DNA of 64,000 nucleotides, from positions 6,083,001 to 6,147,000 of the forward strand of contig NC_021237.1 of the NCBI RefSeq assembly GCF_000397205.1. The letters are read 5' to 3'. The notes under the pieces were generated by a model, which searched no databases, was not told the DNA's origin, and saw nothing but the letters and a program-made list of their open reading frames with translations. Below are positions 18,875 to 27,900 of the stretch, piece after piece. The DNA comes from Pseudomonas protegens CHA0. GTDB taxonomy: Bacteria > Pseudomonadota > Gammaproteobacteria > Pseudomonadales > Pseudomonadaceae. The translations under genes and the position numbers were made by a program. Numbering within the stretch: position 1 is the stretch's first letter; the number at the start of each line of letters is the position of its first letter.

Positions 18875-19483
18875 ATGCGCCGTCTGCTACTCGCCCTGCC
18901 GTTCGCCCTGTTGCCGCTGGCCGCCGCCCAGGCCGCGCAAGCCCATGATCACGAGCATGAACATGGCAGCCTCGGCGCCCACGAACATGGAGTCGGCCGT
19001 TTGAACGCAGTGCTCGACGGCCAGACCCTGGAACTGGAGCTGGAGAGCCCGGCAATGAACCTGGTGGGCTTCGAACACGCTCCGAGCACCGACGCCGACA
19101 AGGCCAAGGTGGCTGCCGCCCGCACCCAGCTGGAACAGCCGCTGGTGCTGTTCAGCCTGCCCAAGGCAGCGGCGTGCGTGGTGGCCAAGCAGGAGCTGGA
19201 GAGCCCGCTGTTCGGCGACCAGCCCGATGCCGATGATCACGATGACGACGACCACGACGAAGATGCCAAGGACACCGCTGGCCACGAGCATCACCATGAG
19301 CACAGCGAGATCCACGCCCACTACCAGTTCACCTGCGCCAAGCCGGATGCCCTGAAGACCCTCGATCTGGGGCAGGTCTTCAAGACCTTCCCCGCCACCC
19401 AGAAAATTCAGGTACAACTCATTTCGCCGAATGGCCAGCAGGGCGTCGAAGCCAGCGCCACGGCGGCAACCCTGAAGTTCTGA
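18875..19483 (+). CDS. zrgA: DUF2796 / ZrgA-type periplasmic zinc-binding protein
   Basis: A 202-residue exported protein. The signal peptide (to about residue 23) leads to a His-rich start HDHEHEHGSLGAHEHGVG and a second metal-rich stretch (about 112-150) of Asp/His repeats such as DDHDDDDHDED and HEHHHEHSEIHAH. These match DUF2796, the ZrgA family of zinc-uptake proteins. It is first in a plus-strand operon with an ABC ATPase, an FtsX-like permease and a DUF3299 protein, the order known from the Zur regulon of P. aeruginosa. Zinc as ligand is well supported by family and Zur box. Confidence 0.85.
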   Translation: MRRLLLALPFALLPLAAAQAAQAHDHEHEHGSLGAHEHGVGRLNAVLDGQTLELELESPAMNLVGFEHAPSTDADKAKVAAARTQLEQPLVLFSLPKAAACVVAKQELESPLFGDQPDADDHDDDDHDEDAKDTAGHEHHHEHSEIHAHYQFTCAKPDALKTLDLGQVFKTFPATQKIQVQLISPNGQQGVEASATAATLKF

Positions 19484-19494
19484 GCGCCAACCCT

Positions 19495-19518
19495 GTAGCC
19501 GCTGCCTTCGGCGGCTAC
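19495..19518. repeat. REP-like hairpin after zrgA
   Basis: GTAGCCGC...GCGGCTAC forms an 8-bp stem with an 8-base loop, 12 bases after the zrgA stop. It belongs to a second REP-like type whose fragment TGTAGCCGCTG also occurs at 5396-5406. Confidence 0.55.
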
Positions 19519-19544
19519 AACACTCATCCGATGATCGACCCGAC

Positions 19545-20255
19545 ATGACCCAAGCACTTATCGAACTGTCCAACCTGGGCTTCAACTGGCCCGGTCATCC
19601 ACCGTTACTGGACATCCCGGACTTTCGCCTGGAAGTCGGCGAAACCCTGTTCCTCAAGGGCCCCAGCGGCAGCGGCAAGACCACCCTGCTGGGCCTGCTG
19701 GGCGGCGTGCAGAAACCCAACCAGGGCAGCATTCGCCTGCTGGGCCAGGAGCTGACCGAGCTTTCGGCCGGCGCCCGCGACCGCTTTCGCGTCGATCACA
19801 CCGGCTACATCTTCCAGCAGTTCAACCTGCTGCCGTTTCTCTCGGTACGCGAGAACGTCGAGCTGCCCTGCCACTTCTCCAAGCTACGGGCCGGCCGCGC
19901 CGCACAGCGCCATGGCAGCGTCGAGCAGGCCGCAGCCACCCTGCTGGCCCACCTGGGGCTGAAGGACGCGGAGCTGCTCGGCCGCCGCGCCGATTCGCTA
20001 TCCATCGGCCAGCAGCAGCGGGTCGCTGCGGCCCGGGCGCTGATCGGCCAGCCGGAACTGGTGATTGCCGACGAACCGACTTCGGCGCTGGACCACGACG
20101 CCCGGGAAGCCTTCCTCCAATTGCTGTTCGCCGAATGCCGTGAAGCCGGGGCCAGCCTGCTGTTCGTCAGCCACGACCAGAGCCTGGCAGCGCTGTTCGA
20201 TCGCAACCTGTCGCTGGCCGAACTCAATCGCGCCGCCAAGCCCGCAGAGGTCTGA
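19545..20255 (+). CDS. ABC transporter ATPase of zinc-type cluster
   Basis: A 236-residue ABC ATPase of the LolD/MacB class. Walker A GPSGSGKTT is at residues 39-47, the signature LSIGQQQRVAAARAL at about 150, and Walker B VIADEPTSALD after it. It pairs with the permease that starts one base after its stop codon. In P. aeruginosa the same cluster is Zur-controlled; its direct cargo is not established, since this class often powers periplasmic or lipoprotein work rather than import. Confidence 0.88.
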   Translation: MTQALIELSNLGFNWPGHPPLLDIPDFRLEVGETLFLKGPSGSGKTTLLGLLGGVQKPNQGSIRLLGQELTELSAGARDRFRVDHTGYIFQQFNLLPFLSVRENVELPCHFSKLRAGRAAQRHGSVEQAAATLLAHLGLKDAELLGRRADSLSIGQQQRVAAARALIGQPELVIADEPTSALDHDAREAFLQLLFAECREAGASLLFVSHDQSLAALFDRNLSLAELNRAAKPAEV

Positions 20256-20256
20256 G

Positions 20257-21522
20257 ATGTATCTGTTCCGTCTAGCCATGGCCAGCCTGGCTAACCGTCG
20301 CTTCACCGCGATCCTCACGGCCTTCGCCATTGCCCTCTCGGTCTGCCTGCTGCTGGCGGTGGAGCGGGTGCGCACCGAAGCCCGGGCCAGTTTCGCCAGC
20401 ACCATCAGCGGCACCGACCTGATCGTCGGCGCCCGTTCCGGTTCGGTGAACCTGCTGCTGTACTCGGTATTCCGCATCGGCAACGCCACCAACAACATCC
20501 GCTGGGACAGCTTCGAGCACTTCGCCAGCAACCCCAAGGTGAAGTGGGCGATCCCGATTTCCCTGGGCGACTCCCACCGCGGCTACCGGGTGATGGGCAC
20601 CACCGACGCCTACTTCCAGCACTACCAGTACGGCCACCAGCAGAACCTGCAACTGGCGGTGGGCCGGGCCTTCGCCAGCGACCCCTTCGAAGTGGTGCTG
20701 GGGGCCGAAGTCGCCGATGCCTTGCACTACAAGCTGGGGGACAAGCTGGTACTGGCCCATGGCGTGGCGGCCATCAGCCTGGTCAAGCACGACGACAAGC
20801 CCTTCACCGTGGTCGGCATCCTCAAGCGCACCGGCACTCCGGTGGACCGCACCCTGCACATCAGCCTGGGCGGCATGGAGGCGATCCACATCGACTGGCA
20901 CAACGGCGTGCCGGCCCGTGGCGAGGGGCGCATCAGCGCCGACCAGGCGCGCAACATGGACCTGACGCCCCAGGCCATCACCGCCTTCATGCTGGGCCTC
21001 AACAGCAAGATCTCGACCTTCGCCCTGCAACGGGAGATCAACGAATTCCGCGGCGAGCCGATGCTGGCGATCCTGCCCGGCGTGGCCCTGCAGGAACTCT
21101 GGAGCCTGATGGGCACCGCCGAGAAAGCCTTGTTCGTGGTGTCGCTGTTCGTGGTCCTGACCGGCCTGATCGGCATGCTCACGGCGATCCTCACCAGCCT
21201 CAATGAACGCCGGCGGGAGATGGCCATCCTGCGCTCGGTGGGCGCGCGCCCCTGGCACATTGCGACCCTGCTGATCTTCGAAGCCTTCGCCCTGGCGCTG
21301 TTCGGGGTGCTGGCCGGGCTTGGCCTGCTGTACCTGGGCATCGCCCTGGCCCAGGGCTACGTGCAGTCGAATTACGGCCTGTACCTGCCACTGTCCTGGC
21401 CCAGCCAGTATGAGTGGACGCTGCTGGGCGGTATTCTGATCGCCGCGCTGCTGATGGGCAGCGTGCCGGCCTGGCGCGCCTACCGGCAATCCCTGGCCGA
21501 TGGCCTGTCGATTCGTTTATGA
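20257..21522 (+). CDS. FtsX/MacB-like ABC permease of zinc-type cluster
   Basis: A 421-residue inner-membrane protein. An N-terminal helix (about 18-36) is followed by a large periplasmic MacB_PCD-type domain (about 40-270), then three helices typical of FtsX permeases, including ALFVVSLFVVLTGLIGMLTAIL and the motif NERRREMAILRSVGA. The start at 20257 follows the ATPase stop directly; an upstream open frame lies inside the ATPase gene. Confidence 0.88.
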   Translation: MYLFRLAMASLANRRFTAILTAFAIALSVCLLLAVERVRTEARASFASTISGTDLIVGARSGSVNLLLYSVFRIGNATNNIRWDSFEHFASNPKVKWAIPISLGDSHRGYRVMGTTDAYFQHYQYGHQQNLQLAVGRAFASDPFEVVLGAEVADALHYKLGDKLVLAHGVAAISLVKHDDKPFTVVGILKRTGTPVDRTLHISLGGMEAIHIDWHNGVPARGEGRISADQARNMDLTPQAITAFMLGLNSKISTFALQREINEFRGEPMLAILPGVALQELWSLMGTAEKALFVVSLFVVLTGLIGMLTAILTSLNERRREMAILRSVGARPWHIATLLIFEAFALALFGVLAGLGLLYLGIALAQGYVQSNYGLYLPLSWPSQYEWTLLGGILIAALLMGSVPAWRAYRQSLADGLSIRL

Positions 21523-21532
21523 GCCCTGGTTT

Positions 21533-22069
21533 ATGAAGACCCAACGCTTGCTGCGCTCTCTGCTTGCCCTGTCGCTGCTGTTCAGCTCGCCGCTGTGGGC
21601 GGCGGGGGCTCCGAAGGACCTGACCTGGTCGGAAATGATCCCGCCGGACGCGCCGCCGGAAGTGCCGAACATGAAGCCGCTGCACGACCTGTCGCAGATG
21701 AGCGATGCGCTGTCCGCCGAATCGGCTCCCGCTGCCAAGCAGGACCTGCCCAATGCCCCGGTGGTGAAGAGCCTCGACGGCCAATCGGTGCGCCTGCCCG
21801 GCTACATCGTGCCCCTGGAAGTGAGCGAGGAAGGACGCACCACAGACTTCCTGCTGGTGCCCTACTTCGGCGCCTGCATCCACGTACCGCCACCGCCGTC
21901 GAACCAGATCGTCCACGTCACCAGCGAAGTCGGGGTGAAACTCGATGAGCTGTACCAGCCGTACTGGATCGAAGGCGACATGCAGGTCAAGCCCTCCACC
22001 AGCGAGCTGGCGGATGCCGGCTACCAGATGGCGGCGCAGAAGATCTACGTCTACGAGTTGCCGGAGTAA
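21533..22069 (+). CDS. DUF3299 exported protein of zinc-type cluster
   Basis: A 178-residue protein with a signal peptide (MKTQRLLRSLLALSLLFSSPLWA) and the DUF3299 core: LPGYIVPLE, DFLLVPYFGACIHVPPPPSNQIV. It lies 10 bases after the permease and completes the DUF2796-ATPase-permease-DUF3299 set. The biochemical role is unknown; the conserved Cys and His in FGACIHV suggest metal or redox contact, which is inference. Confidence 0.82.
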   Translation: MKTQRLLRSLLALSLLFSSPLWAAGAPKDLTWSEMIPPDAPPEVPNMKPLHDLSQMSDALSAESAPAAKQDLPNAPVVKSLDGQSVRLPGYIVPLEVSEEGRTTDFLLVPYFGACIHVPPPPSNQIVHVTSEVGVKLDELYQPYWIEGDMQVKPSTSELADAGYQMAAQKIYVYELPE

Positions 22070-22130
22070 AAGAGTGCGGGCGGGCGACGCCCGGGGAACG
22101 TCAAAAGAGTGCGGGGCAAAAGAATAGTTC

Positions 22131-22147
22131 ACCCCGCCAACCGGGGT
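22131..22147 (+). terminator. Weak hairpin after the zinc-type operon
   Basis: ACCCCG / CGGGGT stem with a 5-base loop followed by TTTGCC. A second GC-rich hairpin lies at about 22080-22094. Either could end the operon upstream of oprG. Confidence 0.35.
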
Positions 22148-22158
22148 TTGCCATTTCA

Positions 22159-22199
22159 TTGAGCTGAGTCAAGGCGGTCAACTTGACGATCCTTACCAT
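22159..22199 (+). promoter_or_regulatory. Anr/FNR-type box and -10 of oprG
   Basis: TTGAGCTGAGTCAA (22159-22172) has the TTGA-N6-TCAA layout of an Anr/FNR site. A -10-like TACCAT follows at 22194-22199. If transcription starts near 22206, the box is centred at about -41, the class II activation position. Confidence 0.6.
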
Positions 22200-22236
22200 T
22201 GGACATAGCCAATCTGAATCGTCCTTTGGAGCTCCC

Positions 22237-22935
22237 ATGCACAAGTCTCTGCTTAGCGCCTCCCTGATCGCGCTCGCACTCGCCGCCCCGATTGCCAACG
22301 CCCACGAAGCTGGTGACATCATCGTTCGTGCCGGTGCGATTACCGTCAAACCCAAAGCCAACAGCTCCGACGTCAAGGTCGACAGCGGCCCACTGGCTGG
22401 CGCCAACCTGGGCGGCAAGGCGACCATGGACAGCGACACTCAGCTGGGCTTGAACTTCGCCTACATGCTGACCAACAACATCGGTATCGAGTTGCTGGCC
22501 GCCACCCCGTTCGAACACGACGTGAAGATCCGCAACACGTCCCTGGCTCCGGCCAACGGCAAGCTGGGTACTCTCAAGCACCTGCCACCGACCCTGAGCG
22601 TGGTGTACTACCCGCTGGACCACAAGTCGGTGTTCCAACCCTACGTCGGTGCCGGTATCAACTACACCTGGATCTACGACGAGCACGTCGGCAGCCGCGC
22701 CCAGTCCGAAGGTTTCGACAACTTCCGCGCCAAGAACTCCTGGGGCCTGGCCTGGCAGATCGGTGCCGACTACATGCTGACCGACAACATCATGATCAAC
22801 GCCCAGGCACGCTACATCGACATCGATACCCGCGCCTACGTGGACAACAACGCCCTGGCCGCCGGCACTCGTGCCAAGGTCAATGTGGACGTCGACCCAT
22901 GGGTCTACATGGTGGGCCTGGGTTACAAGTTCTAA
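22237..22935 (+). CDS. oprG: Outer-membrane protein OprG (OmpW family)
   Basis: A 232-residue eight-stranded barrel protein. The signal peptide (MHKSLLSASLIALALAAPIANA) is followed by GDIIVRAGAITVKP and the family-typical TNNIGIELLAATPFEHDV and LPPTLSVVYYPL, ending in a C-terminal Phe (VGLGYKF). OmpW/OprG proteins pass small hydrophobic molecules across the outer membrane, and in P. aeruginosa oprG is induced under low oxygen or iron-replete growth via Anr. The Anr-type box upstream fits that control. Confidence 0.92.
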   Translation: MHKSLLSASLIALALAAPIANAHEAGDIIVRAGAITVKPKANSSDVKVDSGPLAGANLGGKATMDSDTQLGLNFAYMLTNNIGIELLAATPFEHDVKIRNTSLAPANGKLGTLKHLPPTLSVVYYPLDHKSVFQPYVGAGINYTWIYDEHVGSRAQSEGFDNFRAKNSWGLAWQIGADYMLTDNIMINAQARYIDIDTRAYVDNNALAAGTRAKVNVDVDPWVYMVGLGYKF

Positions 22936-22948
22936 ACCCGCCAGCAAT

Positions 22949-22977
22949 AAAAAAGGCGCCTTGCAAGGCGCCTTTTT
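22949..22977. terminator. Bidirectional terminator oprG / epimerase
   Basis: A-tract, stem GGCGCC-TTGCAA-GGCGCC and T-tract form a symmetric hairpin between the convergent oprG and epimerase genes, usable in both directions. Confidence 0.88.
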
Positions 22978-22994
22978 CATGTGCGTGTTTTCCC

Positions 22995-23924
22995 TCAGCG
23001 CCCCATCAGGCGGGCGAGGCCGACGCTCATCGGGGTCGGTTCGGGGAACTTGAAGCGCTGCAGCAGCCGCTGGTTGCCAGCCCGCGAATGGCGGATATCG
23101 CCCGCCCGAGCCGGGCCGTAGCTGATGGGTGGCAAGGCACCCACCACCTCGGCCAGGGCCGCGAGCATCTGCTTGAGGGTCGTGGCCTGGTTCAAGCCAA
23201 CGTTGACCGCTCCCACTTCCAACTGCGGAGCCTCGATGGCCTGCACCAGCACCTGAACCAGATCGCCGACGTAGACGAAATCCCGGGTCTGCTCGCCATC
23301 GCCGAACACGGTGATCGGCAAGCCTTGCTGGGCCCGTTCGCTGAAGATGCTGATCACCCCGGAATAGGGCGAAGAGGGATCCTGGCGCGGGCCGAAGATG
23401 TTGAAGAAGCGAAAGATCGCCGGTTCCAGCCCGTGCTGGCGCCGGTAGAAATCCAGGTAGTACTCGCTGGCCAGCTTGTCCGAGGCATAAGGGGTCAGCG
23501 GCGCCTTGGCCGTGTCCTCGTCGATGGACTGGCCTTCCCCGTTGTTGCCATACACCGCAGCGCTGGAAGCGAACAGCACTCGCTTGACGCCGTGCTCACG
23601 CATGGCCTCGCAGACATTCAGGGTGCCGATGAAATTGCTCTGGTGGGTCTGTACCGGGTCGTCCACCGAGGCCTGCACCGAAGCCACCGCTGCCAGGTGC
23701 GCCACAGCGCAGCAGCCTTGCATGGCCTGGCTGACCAGCGACGCATCGGCCACATTGCCCTCGATCAGCTCGACCCGCGGATCAGCCAGCGGCAGGTTGC
23801 TCGGTTTGCCGGTGGACAAGTCGTCCAGCACCCGCACCGCGTAGCCCTTGGCGAGCAGGGCGTCGGCCAGGTGCGAGCCAATGAAACCGGCACCGCCGGT
23901 GATCAATACGAGGCCTTCAGCCAT
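22995..23924 (-). CDS. NAD-dependent sugar-nucleotide epimerase
   Basis: A 309-residue extended SDR of the UDP-glucose/GlcNAc 4-epimerase type. It has the Rossmann motif ITGGAGFIGSHL at the N-terminus, SSAAVYG and the catalytic YxxxK in YASDKLASEYY, and FNIFGPRQDP. The start at 23924 sits just before the Rossmann motif; the upstream extension is unsupported. It overlaps the preceding SDR gene by 8 nt. The exact nucleotide sugar cannot be read from the sequence. Confidence 0.85.
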   Translation of the reverse strand: MAEGLVLITGGAGFIGSHLADALLAKGYAVRVLDDLSTGKPSNLPLADPRVELIEGNVADASLVSQAMQGCCAVAHLAAVASVQASVDDPVQTHQSNFIGTLNVCEAMREHGVKRVLFASSAAVYGNNGEGQSIDEDTAKAPLTPYASDKLASEYYLDFYRRQHGLEPAIFRFFNIFGPRQDPSSPYSGVISIFSERAQQGLPITVFGDGEQTRDFVYVGDLVQVLVQAIEAPQLEVGAVNVGLNQATTLKQMLAALAEVVGALPPISYGPARAGDIRHSRAGNQRLLQRFKFPEPTPMSVGLARLMGR

Positions 23925-24801
23925 GACGATAAAACCTATCCAGTAAAGCCGGGAGCGCGGCACGCCAGGCGCGCGGCTTGATCCCGAAGGTATGAAGGAT
24001 TTTCTTGCAGGCCAGTACTGCGTGCTGCGGTTCCTCGGCGGCATCGGCGCTGGCGGCATGGGCCTGGGCGGTCGGCGCCTCGATGGCCAGCGGGTGCAAT
24101 TGCCGGGCTTCGGTCAGCACCGCCTGCCCCAGGGCCAGGGGCGTGGTGGCTTCCTGGCCGGCGTAGTGGTAGGTGCCCCAAAGCGGCGCGGCGCAATCGA
24201 GCTGCTTGAGCACCGAGATGATCACCCGCGCGGCATCGTCCACCGGGGTCGGATTACCCCGCCGGTCGTCGGCCATCAACAGTTCGTCCGGGGATTCGGC
24301 CCGGGCCAGGAAACGCCCGAGAATGCCGTCCGGGCTGTCATCCAGCAGCCAGCCGAAACGCAGCAGCACGTGCTGTGGGCAGGTGGCGCGAACGCTTTGC
24401 TCGATACGCCACAGAGCCTGGCCGCGCAGGCCCAGGGGCACCGGCTCGTCCTTTTCGCTGTAGGCAGTCGCCCGGGAGCCGTCGAACACCCGGTAGCTCG
24501 AAGGTTGCAGGAGGATGATGTTGTGATGCTGGCAAAGCTCTGCCAGGCGCTCGACCGCCCGTTCCTGGCCGCTCAAGCGCGCCTCGCTCACGCTCTCCGC
24601 CTGAAACCAGTCGAAGTAGTAAGCCAGGTTGATCAAGGCATCCGGGCGGGTGTCGTCGAGCAGTTGCGTAAGGCTCGCGGCATCCCAGCCGTCTTGCGGC
24701 GGACGGGGGGCGAGGAAACCGATGTCTTCCTCCGCACCCAGGCGAATCAGCGCCTGCCCAAGGGCATTTCCGCCGCCCAGTAACATAAGGCGCATTCGCA
24801 T
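23917..24801 (-). CDS. RmlD/SDR-like NAD-dependent protein
   Basis: A 294-residue protein with an N-terminal nucleotide-binding motif LMLLGGGNALGQALIRLG and RmlD-like stretches (RPDALINLAYYFDWFQ, LLQPSSYRVFDG, VLLRFGWLLDD). The canonical YxxxK is not obvious at the expected site (YSEKDEPVPLG is nearest), so catalysis is uncertain. The chosen ATG (24801) lies six bases before a second candidate. It is coupled to the epimerase, which suggests a shared role in surface-sugar metabolism. Confidence 0.7.
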   Translation of the reverse strand: MRMRLMLLGGGNALGQALIRLGAEEDIGFLAPRPPQDGWDAASLTQLLDDTRPDALINLAYYFDWFQAESVSEARLSGQERAVERLAELCQHHNIILLQPSSYRVFDGSRATAYSEKDEPVPLGLRGQALWRIEQSVRATCPQHVLLRFGWLLDDSPDGILGRFLARAESPDELLMADDRRGNPTPVDDAARVIISVLKQLDCAAPLWGTYHYAGQEATTPLALGQAVLTEARQLHPLAIEAPTAQAHAASADAAEEPQHAVLACKKILHTFGIKPRAWRAALPALLDRFYRHG

Positions 24802-24991
24802 AGAGTCAGCAGGCCCAGTCTGTTCAGAACGATGGTTGGAGTCGGCCAGTCTCGTGGGGCTGGCCGTCGATAATTGCCGGAATCGTTGCATTTTGCGGGT
24901 TTGTGGCGCAAGCGTCACTCAGAAAGTGTCGAGGCCCCCATGGAATCAACGGTGCTTGCAAGTTGCCGGGTGCGGCCGCATAAATCCATCC

Positions 24992-27900
24992 ATGAACCTT
25001 GCCCAATCCGTGAATCCGGTGCTGGACGGCTTCCACCCCGCTGTCAGCGCCTGGTTCAAGCATACCTTTGCCGCTGTGACCCCGGCCCAGGCCCGCGCCT
25101 GGCCGCTGATCGCCCAGCGCCGCTCTACCCTGATCGCCGCGCCCACCGGCTCCGGCAAGACCCTGACCGCCTTTCTCGCGGTGATCGATGACCTGGTGCG
25201 CCAGGGGCTGGCCGGCGGTGGCCAGCTGCCGGACGCCACCCTGGTGGTGTATGTGTCGCCACTCAAGGCCTTGAGCAATGACATTCAGATCAACCTGCAG
25301 CAGCCACTGGCGGGCATCACCGAGCAATTGCGCCGCATGGGCCTGCCGGAACTGTCCATCAGCACCGCGGTGCGCACCGGCGATACCCCGCAGAAAGACC
25401 GCAACGCCATGCGCAAGAGCGCGCCGCAGATCCTCGTCACCACCCCGGAATCCCTCTACGTGCTGCTGGGCTCGGATTCCGGCCGCAGGATGCTGGCCAG
25501 CACCCGCAGCGTGATCGTCGACGAAATCCACGCCCTGGCCGGCAGCAAGCGCGGCAGCCACCTGGCCCTGAGCCTGGAACGCTTGCAGGCCTTGCGCGCC
25601 GAACCCTTGCTGCGCATCGGCCTGTCCGCCACGCAGAAGCCCATCGAAGCCGTGTCGCGCTTTCTGGTGGGCCACGGCCGCCCTTGCGAAATTGTCGATA
25701 TCGGCCACGCCCGGCCCCGGGACCTGGACATCGAAGTGCCGCCGGTGCCGCTGTCGGCGGTCATGGCCAATGACGTCTGGGAGCTGGTGTACGAGCGCCT
25801 CGCCAACCTGGCCAGGGAACACCGCACCACGCTGATATTCGTCAACACCCGGCGCCTGGCCGAGCGCCTGGCCCGCCACCTCAGCGAGCGCCTGGGCAAG
25901 CAGGCGGTGGCCGCGCACCACGGCAGCCTGGCCAAGGAGCAGCGCCTGGAAGCCGAGCAGCGACTCAAGGCCGGCGACCTGCAAGTGCTGATCGCTACCG
26001 CTTCCCTGGAGCTGGGGATCGATATCGGTGATGTCGACCTGGTGTGCCAGATCGGCTCGCCGCGCTCGATCTCGGCCTTTCTGCAGCGGGTCGGCCGCTC
26101 CGGTCACCAGGTGGGCGGCACGCCCAAGGGCCGGTTGTTCGCCCTGACCCGCGACGACCTGATCGAATGCGCCGCCCTGCTCGACTGCGTGCGCCGGGGC
26201 GAACTGGACACTCTACTGATTCCCCATGCCCCCCTGGATGTGCTGGCCCAGCAGATCGTCGCTGAAGTCAGCTGCCAGGAGTGGTCGGAAGCCGCGCTGC
26301 TGGACATGCTGCGCCAGGCCGCGCCCTACGCCGACCTGGATCAGGCCCACTACCAGGCGCTGTTGCAGATGCTCGCCGAGGGCTTCAACGGGCGCCAGGG
26401 CCTGCGCAGCGCCTACCTGCACCGCGACGCCCTGGCCCGCACCCTGCGCGGGCGCCGAGGCGCCCAACTGACCGCGCTGACCAGCGGCGGGACCATCCCC
26501 GACAACGCCGACTACAGCGTGCTGCTGGAGCCCCAGGGGCTGAACATTGGCAGCGTCAACGAAGACTTCGCCGTGGAAAGCATTGCCGGCGACGTGTTCC
26601 AGCTGGGCAACACCTCCTATCGCATCCTGCGGGTGGAAACCGGCAAGGTGCGGGTCGAGGATGCCCAGGGCCAGCCGCCAAACATTCCCTTCTGGCTCGG
26701 CGAAGCCCCCGGGCGCAGCGCCGAACTCTCCAGTGCCGTGGCGCGCCTGCTGGCCCAACTCGACGAGTTGCTCGGCGCCACGCCCGGCCAGTTGCAAGCG
26801 GCCATCCACTGGTTGCACCACGAACTGGGCCTGAACCTGGCCAGCGCCGAGCAACTGGTGGATTACCTGGCACCGGCGCGCCTGGCCCTGGGCGCGCTGC
26901 CGTCCCAGGACACGCTGATCATGGAGCGCTTCTTCGACGAGTCCGGCGGCACCCAACTGGTGATCCACAGCCCCTTCGGCAGCCGCATCAACCGCGCCTG
27001 GGGCCTGGCCCTGCGCAAGCGCTTCTGCCGCACCTTCAATTTCGAATTGCAGGCGGCCGCCAGCGAGGACGCGATCGTCCTTTCCCTGTCCACCAGCCAC
27101 AGCTTCGCCCTGGACGAGGTCTGGCGTTACCTGCACAGCAACAGCGCCGAACACATCCTGGTCCAGGCGCTGCTGGACGCACCGCTGTTCGGCGTGCGCT
27201 GGCGCTGGAACGCCGGAGTGGCGCTGGCCCTGCCGCGCTACAGCGGCGGGCGCAAAGTGCCGCCGCAGATCCAGCGCATGAAAAGCGAAGACCTGATCGC
27301 CAGCGTGTTTCCCGACCAGATCGCCTGCCTGGAAAACCTGGCCGGCGAGCGCGAGATTCCCGACCATCCGCTGGTGGAGCAGACCCTCGACGACTGCCTG
27401 CACGAAGCCATGGACAGCGAAGGCTGGTTGAACCTGCTGCGGCGCATGGAACAGGGCCAGGTGCGCCTGCTCAGCCGCGAACTGCCGGCGCCCTCGCCCC
27501 TGGCGGCGGAAATCCTCAGCGCCAAGCCCTACACCTTTCTCGATGACGCGCCCCTGGAGGAACGCCGTACCCAGGCGGTGCTGGCCCGGCGTTGGAGCGA
27601 CCCGCAAGCCACCGACGACCTGGGCGCCCTGGATGCCGAAGCGATTGCCGCGGTGGCCGCCGAAGCCTGGCCAGCCCCGGCCAGTGCCGATGAAATGCAC
27701 GAAGCGCTGATGAGCCTGGCCTGTATCAGCGAAGCCGAGGCCCAGGCCAACCTCCACTGGCCCGAGTGGCTGCAAGCCCTTTCCAGCCAGGGCCGCGCCT
27801 GCCGCTTGCAGGCCGGCCCGGGCGGCGGCTTGTGGCTGGCCCTGGAGCGCATCTGCTGTCTGCGGGCGCTGTACCCTCAGGCCGCCTTGCAACCCGCGCT

